This document shows, in pieces, positions 1-6,925 of a stretch of 6,925 bases of DNA. The stretch's first letter is position 1. Each line of letters starts with the position of its first letter. Source of the stretch: Deltaproteobacteria bacterium RIFOXYD12_FULL_50_9. GTDB lineage: Bacteria > Desulfobacterota > Desulfobulbia > Desulfobulbales > CALZHT01. Under the pieces are notes generated by a model. It was not told the DNA's origin. It was given only the letters and a program-made list of their open reading frames with translations, and made no database searches. Location of the stretch: positions 26,480-33,404 of the forward strand of contig MGTA01000027.1 in the NCBI GenBank assembly GCA_001799225.1, in the 5' to 3' direction. A program made the translations under genes and the position numbers.

Positions 1-3000
1 GCGGGTTCCCGGCGTGGCCGGTTCCCAGAAGTCGTTTCGTGTCGCCTGTATTTTCATTACCCGGCCGGATACTTTTTCCGGTAATGAAATTTATGATATT
101 GATAACATCGTTCAAGCCTGGCCTCTATGGTTTTCAGCGCTGACCAACGGTATCGGCAAGATTACCGTTGATTCCGGATTATCCGCTATCCTGCCGGTCA
201 ATCCTGGCCCGCAACCCCCGGCAGTTGATCCGCGTACGGCGCCACCTGAGATTTTAGATGGTGTTGCCTGGCTTATTGATCATCAACAGGTTGACGGCAG
301 CTGGGGGGATTCCCTCTTTACTCGGGAACGAGATACAGCCGCATCGATCGGTTCTTTGCAGTTTTTCCCCGGGGCACGGCAGAGTATCGAACGCGCCGGT
401 CAATGGCTCGGTGATACATCCTCGGCAAATCTTGATTATCTTGCCAGAAGTATTGAATCATTCATTCCCCTGGGAAAGGATATCGGATCAAGGGTGAGTG
501 AGATAATCGTTCGCCGGAATCAGGATGGCGGCTGGGGTGCAGTCACGGGCTATCTGAGCAATCCCTCGGACACAGCTTTGGCGTTGAAAGCGCTGGCAAT
601 GGCAGTATATTCTGACAATGCTTTTCTGAAAACCTCTATTGATTATCTCAAACAAACCCAGAACCAGGATGGCGGCTGGGGAACAAATTTGCATAGTGAC
701 ATATTGGCTACGGCCAATGTACTTGCCGCCTTCAGTAGTTTTCGCCGGGATTTCCAGTTGGATACGCCTATCCAGCGAGCCCTGACCTGGCTTGAGGCCA
801 AACAGAATCCGGACGGTGGGTTCGGTAACAGCCCAAGTACGATTTATAGTACAGCGGTCGTGTTAGGCACCTTTAAACAGTTGGGGATTTCTTCCTCTAC
901 GATCCAATCAGCTCTCGACTATATGCTCGCCGAGCAACTTGCCGACGGTAGTTGGCAGCAAAGCGCCTTTCAAACAGCCATGGCGGTGAACGCCTTGTGG
1001 ACGGGCATGCGGGAGGCTGATCTGGAAGTTAATACATCCGGTTTCACTTGTACGCCGTTGACGATTACTGCCCTGCCGACCGTTATGACCTGTAATGTTA
1101 AGGTGTTAAACAGTGGGATGACGGATGTACCTCTGGCAACCCTCGGCATATATGACAGTGCGGTCTCACCTGCCAACTTGGTCGGCAAGCAGGATATTGT
1201 GGTTGCCGGGCAGTCGACTACCACAATATCGTTTACTTTTACCATCACCGGCGCCGGCAATCACCGGCTGTTTGCGGTGGTAGATATCGGGAATCAGGTA
1301 AAGGAAGCCAGCGAAACCAATAATACAGCACTTAGGATTATTTATCCGGAATTCACTTTCGACTTTGAGGTTTCCGATCAGGAGTTTAACGTTTCACCCT
1401 TACAGACTGATCTTTACAATCCGGTCGTGGTCTCGGCAAAGATCCGGAATAACGGTACTGCCGATGCGATGAACGTTGCGGTGCGTCTGTCCGTCAAGGA
1501 TGGCGTGGTTGAACGGCAGATTGCCACAACCTACGTGAACATCCCGGCCGGTAAGGCGATGCAATACGAGCAAACATGGATGCCGGAGGTAGCAGGCGAT
1601 AATCTGACGCTGCGTCTTTCAGTTGATCCGGCCAATGCCCTGCCGGAGCTGTCGGAGGTTAACAACTCCGCTTCCAGGATTGTTACTGTAAATCTGTCCG
1701 GCAACCCCAATCTTGCCTTGCGATATGAAGATATCTCCATCAACCCTGATCCGGCCCATGACGCAGGGACTTCGATTATTACGGCGTTGGTGGCCAACAA
1801 GGGCTATTCCGATGCCTCTGATCTTGCGGTCGCTTTTTATGAAGGGGTTCCGGAGAGCGGCGGCGTTTTATTGGGCTCAAGCATAATTCCTTTGGTGACG
1901 GCAGGCCAAAGTGCGCCGGCTGTCTTTGCCTGGCGTGACATAAATGGCCCGGGCCGTAAGATTGTCACGGTTGTCGTTGACCCGGAGTACCATATTGCTG
2001 AGACAAATGAAAACGATAACATGGCATTTGTCGAGATTGATGTCCTCACCTTGCCGGATTTTATCATAACCGATACCGTGATTTCTTTTTCTCCTGAAGC
2101 GCCGAGGGCTGGAGAAAGTATAGTAATTCAGGTACTGGTGCGAAACTTTGGAGAACAACCAGGTATTAATGTTCCGGTGGCCTTCTATGATGGAACCACC
2201 TTGCACGGTTATGCCAATCTTGACCTGGTTAATGGCCTTTCCCAGGCAACCGTTCAATATATCTATGATCCGGCCGGACAGACCGGGCTTGTGCAACTTA
2301 AGGTCGTAGTCGATCCGGAAAACACGGTTAAGGAACAAAAAAAGAACAATAATACCGCCGCCCGCAGCTTCGGGATCCAGAACGCCAATCTCTGGCTCAC
2401 CGAGCGCTACTTCTCTCCGAATGGCGATGGAGTCAAAGATACTACCCAGTTCGGTTTCCGGCTGCAAACGCCCCAGACCGTCAAGGTGGTCGTGGTCAAT
2501 AAAAATAATGAAACCGTCCGGGAGTTTAACGGCAGCGGTTTTGTGAATATCCTGGGGACAGCCGCGGTCTGGGATGGCCGTGACACCAGGGGTAGGATTG
2601 TTGACGATGGCCAGTACCGGATCCAGGTGATGACGGATACCGGGCGGGCGCTGGCTGATCTGCCCGTAGTGGTGGATAATAATCGATCGCCTTTGCTCGA
2701 CGCCATTGAAACGGAGGAATACCTGTTTCGAAAAAATATCGGTGGTGTTCTTGGAAGTTATGGCTATTGGGGAATAGCTTCATCCTCGGATTCAAGGCGG
2801 ATCTGGCATTCATTTGAAAATAGATGGAAATGGCTGCCGGATGACAGTGCCATTATTATTCATGTCCCGGGAGAGCTCGAATCCGCACCGGAGTATACAA
2901 CCGGGTTATACTCCATGACTCCCTTGGGTGGCGGGATAACCAGGCTGGTACCGACAGCCTGGAGTGAGGACTCAGACCCGGTAATTGGCTATCGATTTAA

Positions 3001-6000
3001 AAAGAACGGTTCGGATGTATTTGACTTTAATTGCGATATTGCCAATCCCGGGTTTGCTATGAATTCTGATGGCCGCAGCCTGGTATTCATTCTGGAAAAA
3101 TATAATAAACAAAGCGGTCTAATCGAACAAAATCAACTTTGGATAATGGACAGGTTCGGGCAGAATCTAAAACTTCTGGCCTCGTATGATACAACCGTGG
3201 CAGGTTTGACTGAGATTACCGATATCTTCTGGTCCCCAGATAGCAAACATCTGGTGTTTAAGACCTTTGACAGCAGTACTGCCCGGTATTTTCTCCATAT
3301 CCTTTCGGAAAACGGCAATGAACAAACACTGGTCGAAATGCATATGCCCGCTGGTGTCGGTCATGATCAACCTATTGCATGGTCGCCGGACAACTCCAGG
3401 TTTGCCTTTATTTCCAATAAATACGTCGTAGTTTCTGATAATTATGGCGCCACAAAGCAGATACATCCACTGCAGAACAACTATGCATTTATAGAGTGGT
3501 TTGATGAAAACAAATTGCTGATTCGGGACCAGTATGGCTCGTCATATTATCAGGATATCTGGATTGTTTCGGTAAATGATGATGCAGATCCGGTTCTTAT
3601 TGCTGAGCAGGTTGTCGGAAACATGAATTATGACGATGGCCCCCAGTGCCTACCTGTTCATCTGCAGGATGGCAAGTTAAATTCCTGGCCGGTTAATAAC
3701 ATTCCTCTGACTAAAGAAGGATTATTCCAGTTTTATGATGATAATAGAAATGATTATGATAAGGGTGATTATCGGACAGGCCATATGGTCTGTAATAAAT
3801 TCGGGGAGTGTAATGATGTAATCGGTCAAAATGCCTGGCATTATAGAATTGCCGGATTTTCACCTGATAGCAAGAAATTCGTAATTGCACCTTTGACTGG
3901 GAATATTAATGTTTTTGATCCATCAACTAAGCAAACCGATTTTTATATAATGGATGATGGTGACTGTTGGGGGTGCCTGGAGGATGTTCCTGCCGATCTG
4001 CCGCCGGCAATTCATCGTGTGCCGCTTATCGAAAACAGTGACCATTCAATTTTTATCTATCCGTGGCGTTGGGACTGGTTTGATAACAACAATATGTTAA
4101 TGGCTGCTCACGAGAGCAATTACCTGGCCGGCTATCATTATGATGGAGCCGGAGCATTTAATATCTACACCGGAGAACTGAAATACCTGCCGGAAGATTG
4201 GACTGATCGAGAGTTATTGCTCTCTCCAGGTGGCCGCTATATCACAACATACTTTGAAAACGATTCTCAGCTTAATTCTGATGATACCTCCTGGGTTATC
4301 GGTTCAGTCCTCAATCTTACTGCCGCCCTTGAGGTGACTGTCAGAGAAGCTGGTGTGCAATTGAAAGGGATTGCCGCTGATCTCAATTTCCAAAAATATA
4401 CCCTGGAGTATGCCGACCTGAAGAAGCCCTCGGAATGGCGATTAATTATGCCGCCGTCAGAAAAACCGGTTGTCGATAAACCCTTTGGCGAGTGGATTCC
4501 GCCCCACGGCGGCACCTTCTATGTCAGGTTGACGGTAACGGATAAGGCCGGCAACTCTACCTGGGATCGGCGCAGGATCTCCTGGAAAAGCGATGAAGTG
4601 CCATTAAGCGTTGTCGATATTTATAAATCAGGGGAGTTGTTCTCGCCCAATAACGACGGCGTGCAGGATTCGGTGGCGCTGCATTACACCGTCAATGTGC
4701 CGGTGCATTTTGATGTCAATCTTTATAATCATAGCGGTGTCTTGCTCAAGACCTTCAAGCAGAACCATGCCTTAGCAGGAGAGTACGAACTTGTCTGGGA
4801 CGGTCGGGATGATACCGGGGCCGTGGTCCCTGACGGCAGCTATTCCCTGCGACTTTTTGATTACGAATTTATCTTTGAAGTCGATAATACGCCTCCTAAG
4901 GTCTTTCTTGAATTTCAGCCGATGCATGGAGCTGACAATTATCATCAAATCGCTGTGTTATTGGATGGCCTTGCCATGGATAACAATTTGAAAGAATGGT
5001 CTATTGAGCACGCTGATAGCTGGAATCCGGCGGCCTGGTATATGTATCACGGTGGTAAATCCGCACTTGTTGAAACGAATGACCATGGAGTTATCATGCT
5101 TGACAAGAATGGTAACCCTCTTCCAGGAAATATAGTCTCATTTTTCCCTGGCGAAGTTACATCCTCTTTTGAATTTATGCAAAATGGTCCGTTTCGTATT
5201 GTGGCCCTGGATTGGGCCGGCAACAGCAGTGTTTACGAGGACGCGTTTAATGAAGAAGTTCTTGTGCTGCGCACCTGGGATAACAATGGTCTCATCTTTT
5301 TTAGAACAGCATCGGGTGAGTTCCAAAGTGAAAATTCCCTGCCGGCTGAATATATCCATCGTGGTGTCCATGCGTTGCAGATTACCGAAACAATAATTTC
5401 GCAAATCGTCAGTCTGACCGTCCAGTATCGGATAAACATGGAGTGGCGTGACAGTCAGGTATTGCATGAACCTTCCTCGGGCGAAATCCGGATTGACTGG
5501 GATAGTTCCGCCTTGAATCCCGAGGAAATTGCCGCTGTCCGTATAAAGGCGGTGGATACCCAGGGCATTGTTTATTATTCGAATGTCGTTCCTGTAGGGA
5601 CGCCGGTTTTTATTTTGTCGTCCGGATGTACTAACGGGGGAGTAATCGAATCAATCGGTTTTGAGATTTCGCTTTTTGAGGATCTGGTCAGTTTGCAATG
5701 GCAGGTTATGAGCAGAGACGACAGCAGGTATCCGGAATGGACCGATTTACAGGACGTGGATCTCTCTACAGGATATCCAACTAATTTTTCTGTCTCCAAT
5801 ATTGAATTCTCATCGCCAAATACCTACCAGTTCCGGGCTATTGGTGTCGACCAGAGCGGCCGACAGTATGTAACCAATTCCATATCGTTTCCTCTTGGGA
5901 AATGTCTAACTGGGTCGTCTCCCAATAACTCCTCCTTCTCGGTTTGTTTGGGGATAAGTCATAGTACTCCTGGAGCCTGCAACACTCTGTCATCCGGGAA

Positions 6001-6925
6001 ATCGAATATAACTCTTAATATTGAAGGTAATTATCAGTTAACTCCAAAAACAGTCAGTTATTTCCTGGTCACAGGGGATGAACAGAAGCTGTTGCGGCAG
6101 TTTGATTATAGATCGCAGGGAGTGGGGAGCGTTACACTTGACACCAATGTACTTGCTGAAGGGAAGTATCAGGTCAGGGCGGTAGTGCTTTTTGCTGATG
6201 GCAATAGTTCGGCTTATCAGGCTGAGCTCATAGTTGATCGTACTCTGCCGGAGGCCAGGATAGATAATCCGGCCGTATTTGCCGCGATGTGTGGTCATGT
6301 TGACATCGAAGGAGCCGTTAACGATGATAACAGCATTCAATCATGGGCATTGTCTTATAGTATAAGCAAAGAACGAGGGGGCGTTATTGACTTTGAGCCA
6401 CATGACATAAGAGTGGGTAAGTCATGTGAATTGTCCTCGACTCCCTCGAAATCCGGTAGTCTCGGTACCTGGCAAGTTTCGAATCTCCCTTCTCCACGAT
6501 ATGATGTGCAGTTATCAGTTTCTGATATTGTTGGAAATACCTCCTGCGTTGTTGTCCCGGCCGTGAATGATACAATCGTAACGGTGACTGCGGCGGCTGA
6601 CTTGGCGATTTTTTCACCGAACAGAGATGGTCAGTTTGATGATTTAACCATCACCTATGGCGTCGATGAGTTCGCGGTGGTGGATATATCTGTTGCCGGC
6701 ATATCTGTTGCCGACAGATCTTTAGTAGGCAAAGAAAAAGAGAATTTTAACATCATAAGCGGCGTTACGATTAATGCCGGAACTCGGAGCATTATCTGGG
6801 ATGGCAAGAATGAAAAGGGCGATGTTGTTCCGGACGGATTGTACAAAATCAGGGTTTCGGCCTACGATATGTGCGGAAATTTCGATTATCGCGAGATCAC
6901 TGTGGAGATCGATAACACCCCGCCA
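1..6925 (+). CDS. Giant multidomain secreted/surface protein, internal fragment (toroid, CARDB x4, FlgD-Ig x3, beta-propeller, Ig-like)
   Basis: One frame (codons starting at 2) is open for 2308 codons to the last base; position 1 ends the preceding codon. Both ends are truncated, so no start codon, ribosome binding site, signal peptide or stop can be assigned. Translation shows recognisable modules in sequence: Gly-aromatic repeats of the prenyltransferase/squalene-cyclase toroid type (residues 84-339), four CARDB-like domains (340-792), FlgD-Ig-like domains at 794-900, 1533-1632 and 2191-2308, a PD40/TolB-like propeller (901-1437), and Ig-like domains between. Module order is smooth, with no frameshift. 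Such domains are typical of exported proteins that bind or scaffold; no catalytic motif was recognised. Cysteines are few (17 by my count) and clustered, which fits disulfides outside the cytoplasm. Certain: the long ORF. Confident: the domain types. Inferred: surface location and binding role. Confidence 0.95.
2..250 (+). other. Unrecognised segment followed by Pro-rich linker
   Basis: Residues 1-83. The first ~60 residues look like the end of a folded domain that begins upstream: alternating hydrophobic strands (FRVACIFIT), then an amphipathic Trp-containing stretch (IVQAWPLWFSAL), then another strand (GKITVDSGLSAILP). I do not recognise the family. Residues about 66-83 are rich in proline (PVNPGPQPPAVDP and APPE) and look like a flexible linker before the toroid. 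It contains one cysteine (codon at 47). It could be the last part of an Ig-like or other beta-rich domain. Confidence 0.4.
251..1018 (+). other. Alpha/alpha-toroid domain (prenyltransferase/squalene-cyclase-type repeats), probably non-enzymatic
   Basis: Residues 84-339. Five repeats follow the pattern helix, (Q/N)xDG(G/S)(W/F)G, then a second Ala/Leu-rich helix: VDGSWGD (aromatic codon 302), QDGGWGA (533), QDGGWGT (677), PDGGFGN (821) and ADGSWQQ (953). Spacing is 48, 48 and 44 residues for the later copies. The 77-residue gap between the first and second holds a shortened repeat (GQWLGDTSSANLDYLARS) that has lost the Gly-Trp motif, so six helical pairs are possible. These motifs define the squalene/oxidosqualene cyclase and prenyltransferase toroid, a fold also used by complement/alpha-macroglobulin thioester domains. 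The DxDD acid motif of squalene-hopene cyclase is not present, nor is a thioester-type Cys-Gly-Glu-Gln; the toroid contains no cysteine at all. At ~256 residues it is less than half a full cyclase. I infer a binding or structural toroid. Confidence 0.85.
1019..1348 (+). other. CARDB-like domain 1
   Basis: Residues 340-449. Starts DLEVN directly after the toroid. Shows the CARDB pattern (cell-adhesion-related domain found in bacteria): early strand, NVKVLNSGMTDVP (the conserved V-x-N-x-G turn), a middle strand with IVVAGQSTT, then FAVVDIGNQVKEASETNNT, which matches the family ending V-D-x-x-x-x-V-x-E-x-x-x-x-N-N. It carries two cysteines (codons 1049 and 1091) 14 residues apart that could form a disulfide across the first strands; the other three CARDB copies have none. 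Confidence 0.85.
1349..1690 (+). other. CARDB-like domain 2
   Basis: Residues 450-563. FDFEVSDQEFNVSP opens the domain, followed by VVVSAKIRNNGTADAMNVAVRLSV (the N-x-G turn and following strand), NIPAGKAMQYEQTW, and the closing LSVDPANALPELSEVNNSA. This is a standard CARDB beta-sandwich layout of the usual ~110 residues and is cysteine-free. These domains normally act as stalk or adhesion modules. Confidence 0.85.
1703..2044 (+). other. CARDB-like domain 3
   Basis: Residues 568-681. NPNLALRYEDISINPDP is the typical opening (P-x-L then I-x-x-x-P). It continues with ITALVANKGYSDASDLAVAFYEG, LVTAGQSAPAVFAW and the closing VVVDPEYHIAETNENDNMA, the V-D-P-x-x-x-I-x-E-x-N-E-x-D-N signature. It has no cysteine. 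It is joined to the previous copy by about four residues, so the CARDB units are nearly contiguous. Confidence 0.88.
2051..2377 (+). other. CARDB-like domain 4
   Basis: Residues 684-792. LPDFIITDTVISFSPEAPRA is a canonical CARDB start. It is followed by IVIQVLVRNFGEQPGINVPVA, then FYDGTTLHGYANLDLVNG, and it ends in VVVDPENTVKEQKKNNNTA. The final Lys/Asn run sits just before the junction with the FlgD-Ig-like domain. It closes the array of four CARDB units, which share motifs but not close sequence identity, so they are old duplications or separate acquisitions. Confidence 0.88.
2381..2701 (+). other. FlgD-Ig-like domain 1 (FSPNGDG module)
   Basis: Residues 794-900. Key motifs are FSPNGDGVKD (2411-2440), central strands VKVVVVNKNNETVREF, then VWDGRDTRGRIVDDGQYRIQV, the W-D-G-x-(D/N)-x-x-G-x-x-x-x-x-G-x-Y signature of the FlgD Ig-like fold. 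It ends in VVVDNNRSP, a variant of the usual D-N-T-P-P cap. The S-P-N-G-D-G-x-x-D loop resembles an EF-hand/dockerin-type calcium loop; calcium binding is inference. The same motif occurs in Bacteroidota CHU_C sorting domains, but those are C-terminal and this copy is internal. Confidence 0.85.
2702..4312 (+). other. PD40/TolB-like beta-propeller domain
   Basis: Residues 901-1437. Eight blade motifs of the W/F-S-P-D-x-x-x-(hydrophobic) type can be read: WLPDDSAIII (2831), MNSDGRSLVF (3059), WSPDSKHLVF (3230), WSPDNSRFAF (3380), WFDENKLLI (3497), FSPDSKKFVI (3857), WFDNNNMLM (4076) and LSPGGRYITT (4220). Blades between them carry strands such as QLWIMDRFGQNLKLL and DIWIVSV. PD40 repeats are known from TolB and related propellers, which bind proteins or peptides. 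Spacing is 39-76 residues except for a 120-residue gap between motifs five and six, which holds an Asp-rich loop and cysteines. The domain contains six cysteines (codons 3032, 3647, 3791, 3809, 3965, 3974). Blade count could be seven or eight. No enzymatic residues were recognised. Confidence 0.8.
3722..3976 (+). other. Asp-rich, cysteine-bearing insertion in the propeller
   Basis: Residues about 1241-1325. The first part, YDDNRNDYDKGDYRTG (3734-3781), is dense in Asp/Asn at alternating positions, like calcium-binding loops. It is followed by CNKFGEC (3791-3811), then blade motif FSPDSKKFVI, then DGDCWGCLED (3959-3985). The Cys-x-x-Cys spacing invites comparison with thioredoxin, but no thioredoxin fold surrounds it, so a structural disulfide or a metal site is likelier. 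Function is inferred. Confidence 0.5.
4322..4597 (+). other. Ig-like domain A1 (GxAxD type)
   Basis: Residues 1441-1532. Pattern: LKGIAADLNFQKYTLEYADL (G codon at 4367), a loop with PSEWRLIMPPSEKPV, WIPPHGGTFYVRLTVTDKAGNS. The G-x-A-x-D-x-x-F-x-x-Y-x-L-E-Y opening and D-x-A-G-N closing are typical of bacterial Ig-like modules paired with FlgD-Ig domains in exported giants. It sits immediately before FlgD-Ig-like domain 2. Cysteine-free. Confidence 0.7.
4598..4897 (+). other. FlgD-Ig-like domain 2 (FSPNNDG module)
   Basis: Residues 1533-1632. FSPNNDGVQD at 4640-4669, strands VHFDVNLYNHSGVLLKTF, then VWDGRDDTGAVVPDGSYSLRL (from 4793) and the DNTPP cap at 4883-4897. This is the most canonical of the three copies. 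It has the same fold as the domain at 2381-2701 and follows the Ig-like domain with no linker. Probably a rigid spacer, possibly calcium-stabilised. Confidence 0.88.
4898..5242 (+). other. Ig-like domain A2 (GxAxD type, extended)
   Basis: Residues 1633-1747. Opens after the DNTPP cap. DGLAMDNNLKEWSIEHAD (G codon 4967) parallels the opening of the domain at 4322-4597, and FRIVALDWAGNSS (D-x-A-G-N at 5210-5224) parallels its end. Between them it is longer than A1, with an extra DKNGNPLPGNIVSFF stretch. Cysteine-free. Assignment rests on the shared motifs and position, not on strong family recognition. Confidence 0.55.
5243..5902 (+). other. Two beta-rich, probably Ig-like domains, family not recognised
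   Basis: Residues 1748-1967. The first part (to about 5599) has strands LVLRTWDNNGLIFFRT, ISQIVSLTVQYRINMEW and AAVRIKAVDTQGIVYYSN, the last resembling the final strands of fibronectin/Ig folds. The second (5600-5902) has FEISLFEDLVSLQWQVMS and NTYQFRAIGVDQSGRQYVTN, again a beta-sandwich ending (Y-x-F-R-A-x-x-x-D). One cysteine (5627). I see no catalytic motif and cannot name a family. Confidence 0.5.
5903..6250 (+). other. Cysteine-containing beta-rich domain, Ig-like
   Basis: Residues 1968-2083. Begins with three cysteines (codons 5903, 5945, 5978) around a Ser/Asn-rich stretch (TGSSPNNSSFS), then ITLNIEGNYQL, VSYFLVTGDEQKLL and YQVRAVVLFADGNSSAY, and ends with VDRTLP (6233-6250), a variant of the DNTPP cap. 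The strand pattern suggests an Ig-like fold with a disulfide-tied N-terminal edge. The base composition is AT-rich (16 G+C in 6001-6060). Confidence 0.5.
6251..6571 (+). other. Ig-like domain A3 (GxAxD type)
   Basis: Residues 2084-2190. VDIEGAVNDDNSIQSWALSY (G codon 6311) matches the openings of A1 and A2. YDVQLSVSDIVGNTS (D-x-x-G-N at 6524-6538) matches their closing strand. It differs by carrying three cysteines (6290, 6425, 6545) and precedes the third FlgD-Ig-like domain, repeating the A1-FlgD2 order. Confidence 0.65.
6572..6925 (+). other. FlgD-Ig-like domain 3 (FSPNRDG module), reaching the window edge
   Basis: Residues 2191-2308. FSPNRDGQFDD at 6611-6643, IIWDGKNEKGDVVPDGLYKIRV from 6791, then YDMCGN and the DNTPP cap at 6911-6925, the last codons in the window. 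Compared with copies 1 and 2 it has Arg and Gln-Phe within the FSPN loop and a five-residue duplication in its second strand (6686-6715). The gene continues beyond this cap. Confidence 0.85.
6686..6715 (+). repeat. 15-bp in-frame tandem duplication
   Basis: Units atatctgttgccggc (6686-6700) and atatctgttgccgac (6701-6715) differ at one base. They are in frame and encode ISVAG then ISVAD in the FlgD-Ig-like domain 3. The near identity suggests a recent slippage or duplication event that lengthened a beta-strand or hairpin without breaking the frame. Confidence 0.9.

Noticed and set aside
258..497. Short + strand open frame in another phase
   Set aside because: It overlaps the toroid repeats in the main frame and encodes nothing recognisable; it is a shadow.
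251..1018. A functional squalene-hopene cyclase or prenyltransferase
   Set aside because: Only the structural repeats are present; the DxDD acid motif is missing, the length is far below a cyclase, and the domain is embedded in a stalked surface protein.
1877..2467. Minus-strand open frame of 196 codons, the longest complete one
   Set aside because: It lies opposite CARDB domains 3-4 and the start of FlgD1, whose + strand translation has clear family motifs. The antisense protein shows no recognisable domain and has an irregular composition.
2381..2701. A flagellar hook-capping flgD gene
   Set aside because: Only the Ig-like fold is shared. The domain is internal to a giant ORF and the FlgD N-terminal region is absent.
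2407..2813. Overlapping minus-strand open frames opposite the FlgD-Ig domain and propeller start
   Set aside because: The main frame has FSPNGDG and WDGRD motifs here; the antisense products have no family features.
3101..3106. tataat resembling a -10 promoter element
   Set aside because: It lies inside the coding frame in AT-rich propeller sequence, with no good -35 box at the right distance and no gene start following.
3965..3976. Thioredoxin-like redox site (Cys-Trp-Gly-Cys)
   Set aside because: The surrounding sequence is propeller-like with no thioredoxin beta-alpha pattern or cis-proline segment; a structural role is more likely.

Overview
The whole window is the inside of one very large protein-coding gene on the + strand. 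Reading with codon starts at positions 2, 5, 8 and so on, there is no stop codon from position 2 to 6925 (2308 codons). The true start and stop both lie outside the window. No other frame on either strand gives a convincing protein, and there is no intergenic DNA, RNA gene, mobile element, CRISPR array, promoter or terminator.

The protein is a mosaic of extracellular-type modules. Residue numbers are local and count the codon at position 2 as 1. In order: a short unrecognised segment and Pro-rich linker (about 1-83); an alpha/alpha-toroid of prenyltransferase/squalene-cyclase-type repeats with five Gly-aromatic (QDGGWG-type) motifs (84-339); four CARDB-like beta-sandwich domains (340-792); a FlgD-Ig-like domain with FSPNGDG and WDGRD motifs (794-900); a large TolB/PD40-like beta-propeller with about eight blade motifs (901-1437); an Ig-like domain and a second FlgD-Ig-like domain (1441-1632); several further Ig-like domains (1633-2190); and a third FlgD-Ig-like domain that reaches the window edge (2191-2308).

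No segment keeps a recognisable catalytic centre. The likely role is structural or binding: a giant secreted or surface-anchored protein in which the toroid and propeller are ligand- or protein-binding heads spaced by beta-sandwich stalk domains. This is inferred from domain types. The signal peptide, anchor or sorting domain and the genomic neighbours are not visible.

The organism is bacterial, Gram-negative in style. Composition is mixed: hand-counted 60-base rows run from 16/60 to 36/60 G+C. Very large proteins combining CARDB, FlgD-Ig, PD40 and Ig modules are familiar from Desulfobacterota/Geobacter-like bacteria and other environmental lineages, but this taxonomic guess is weak.
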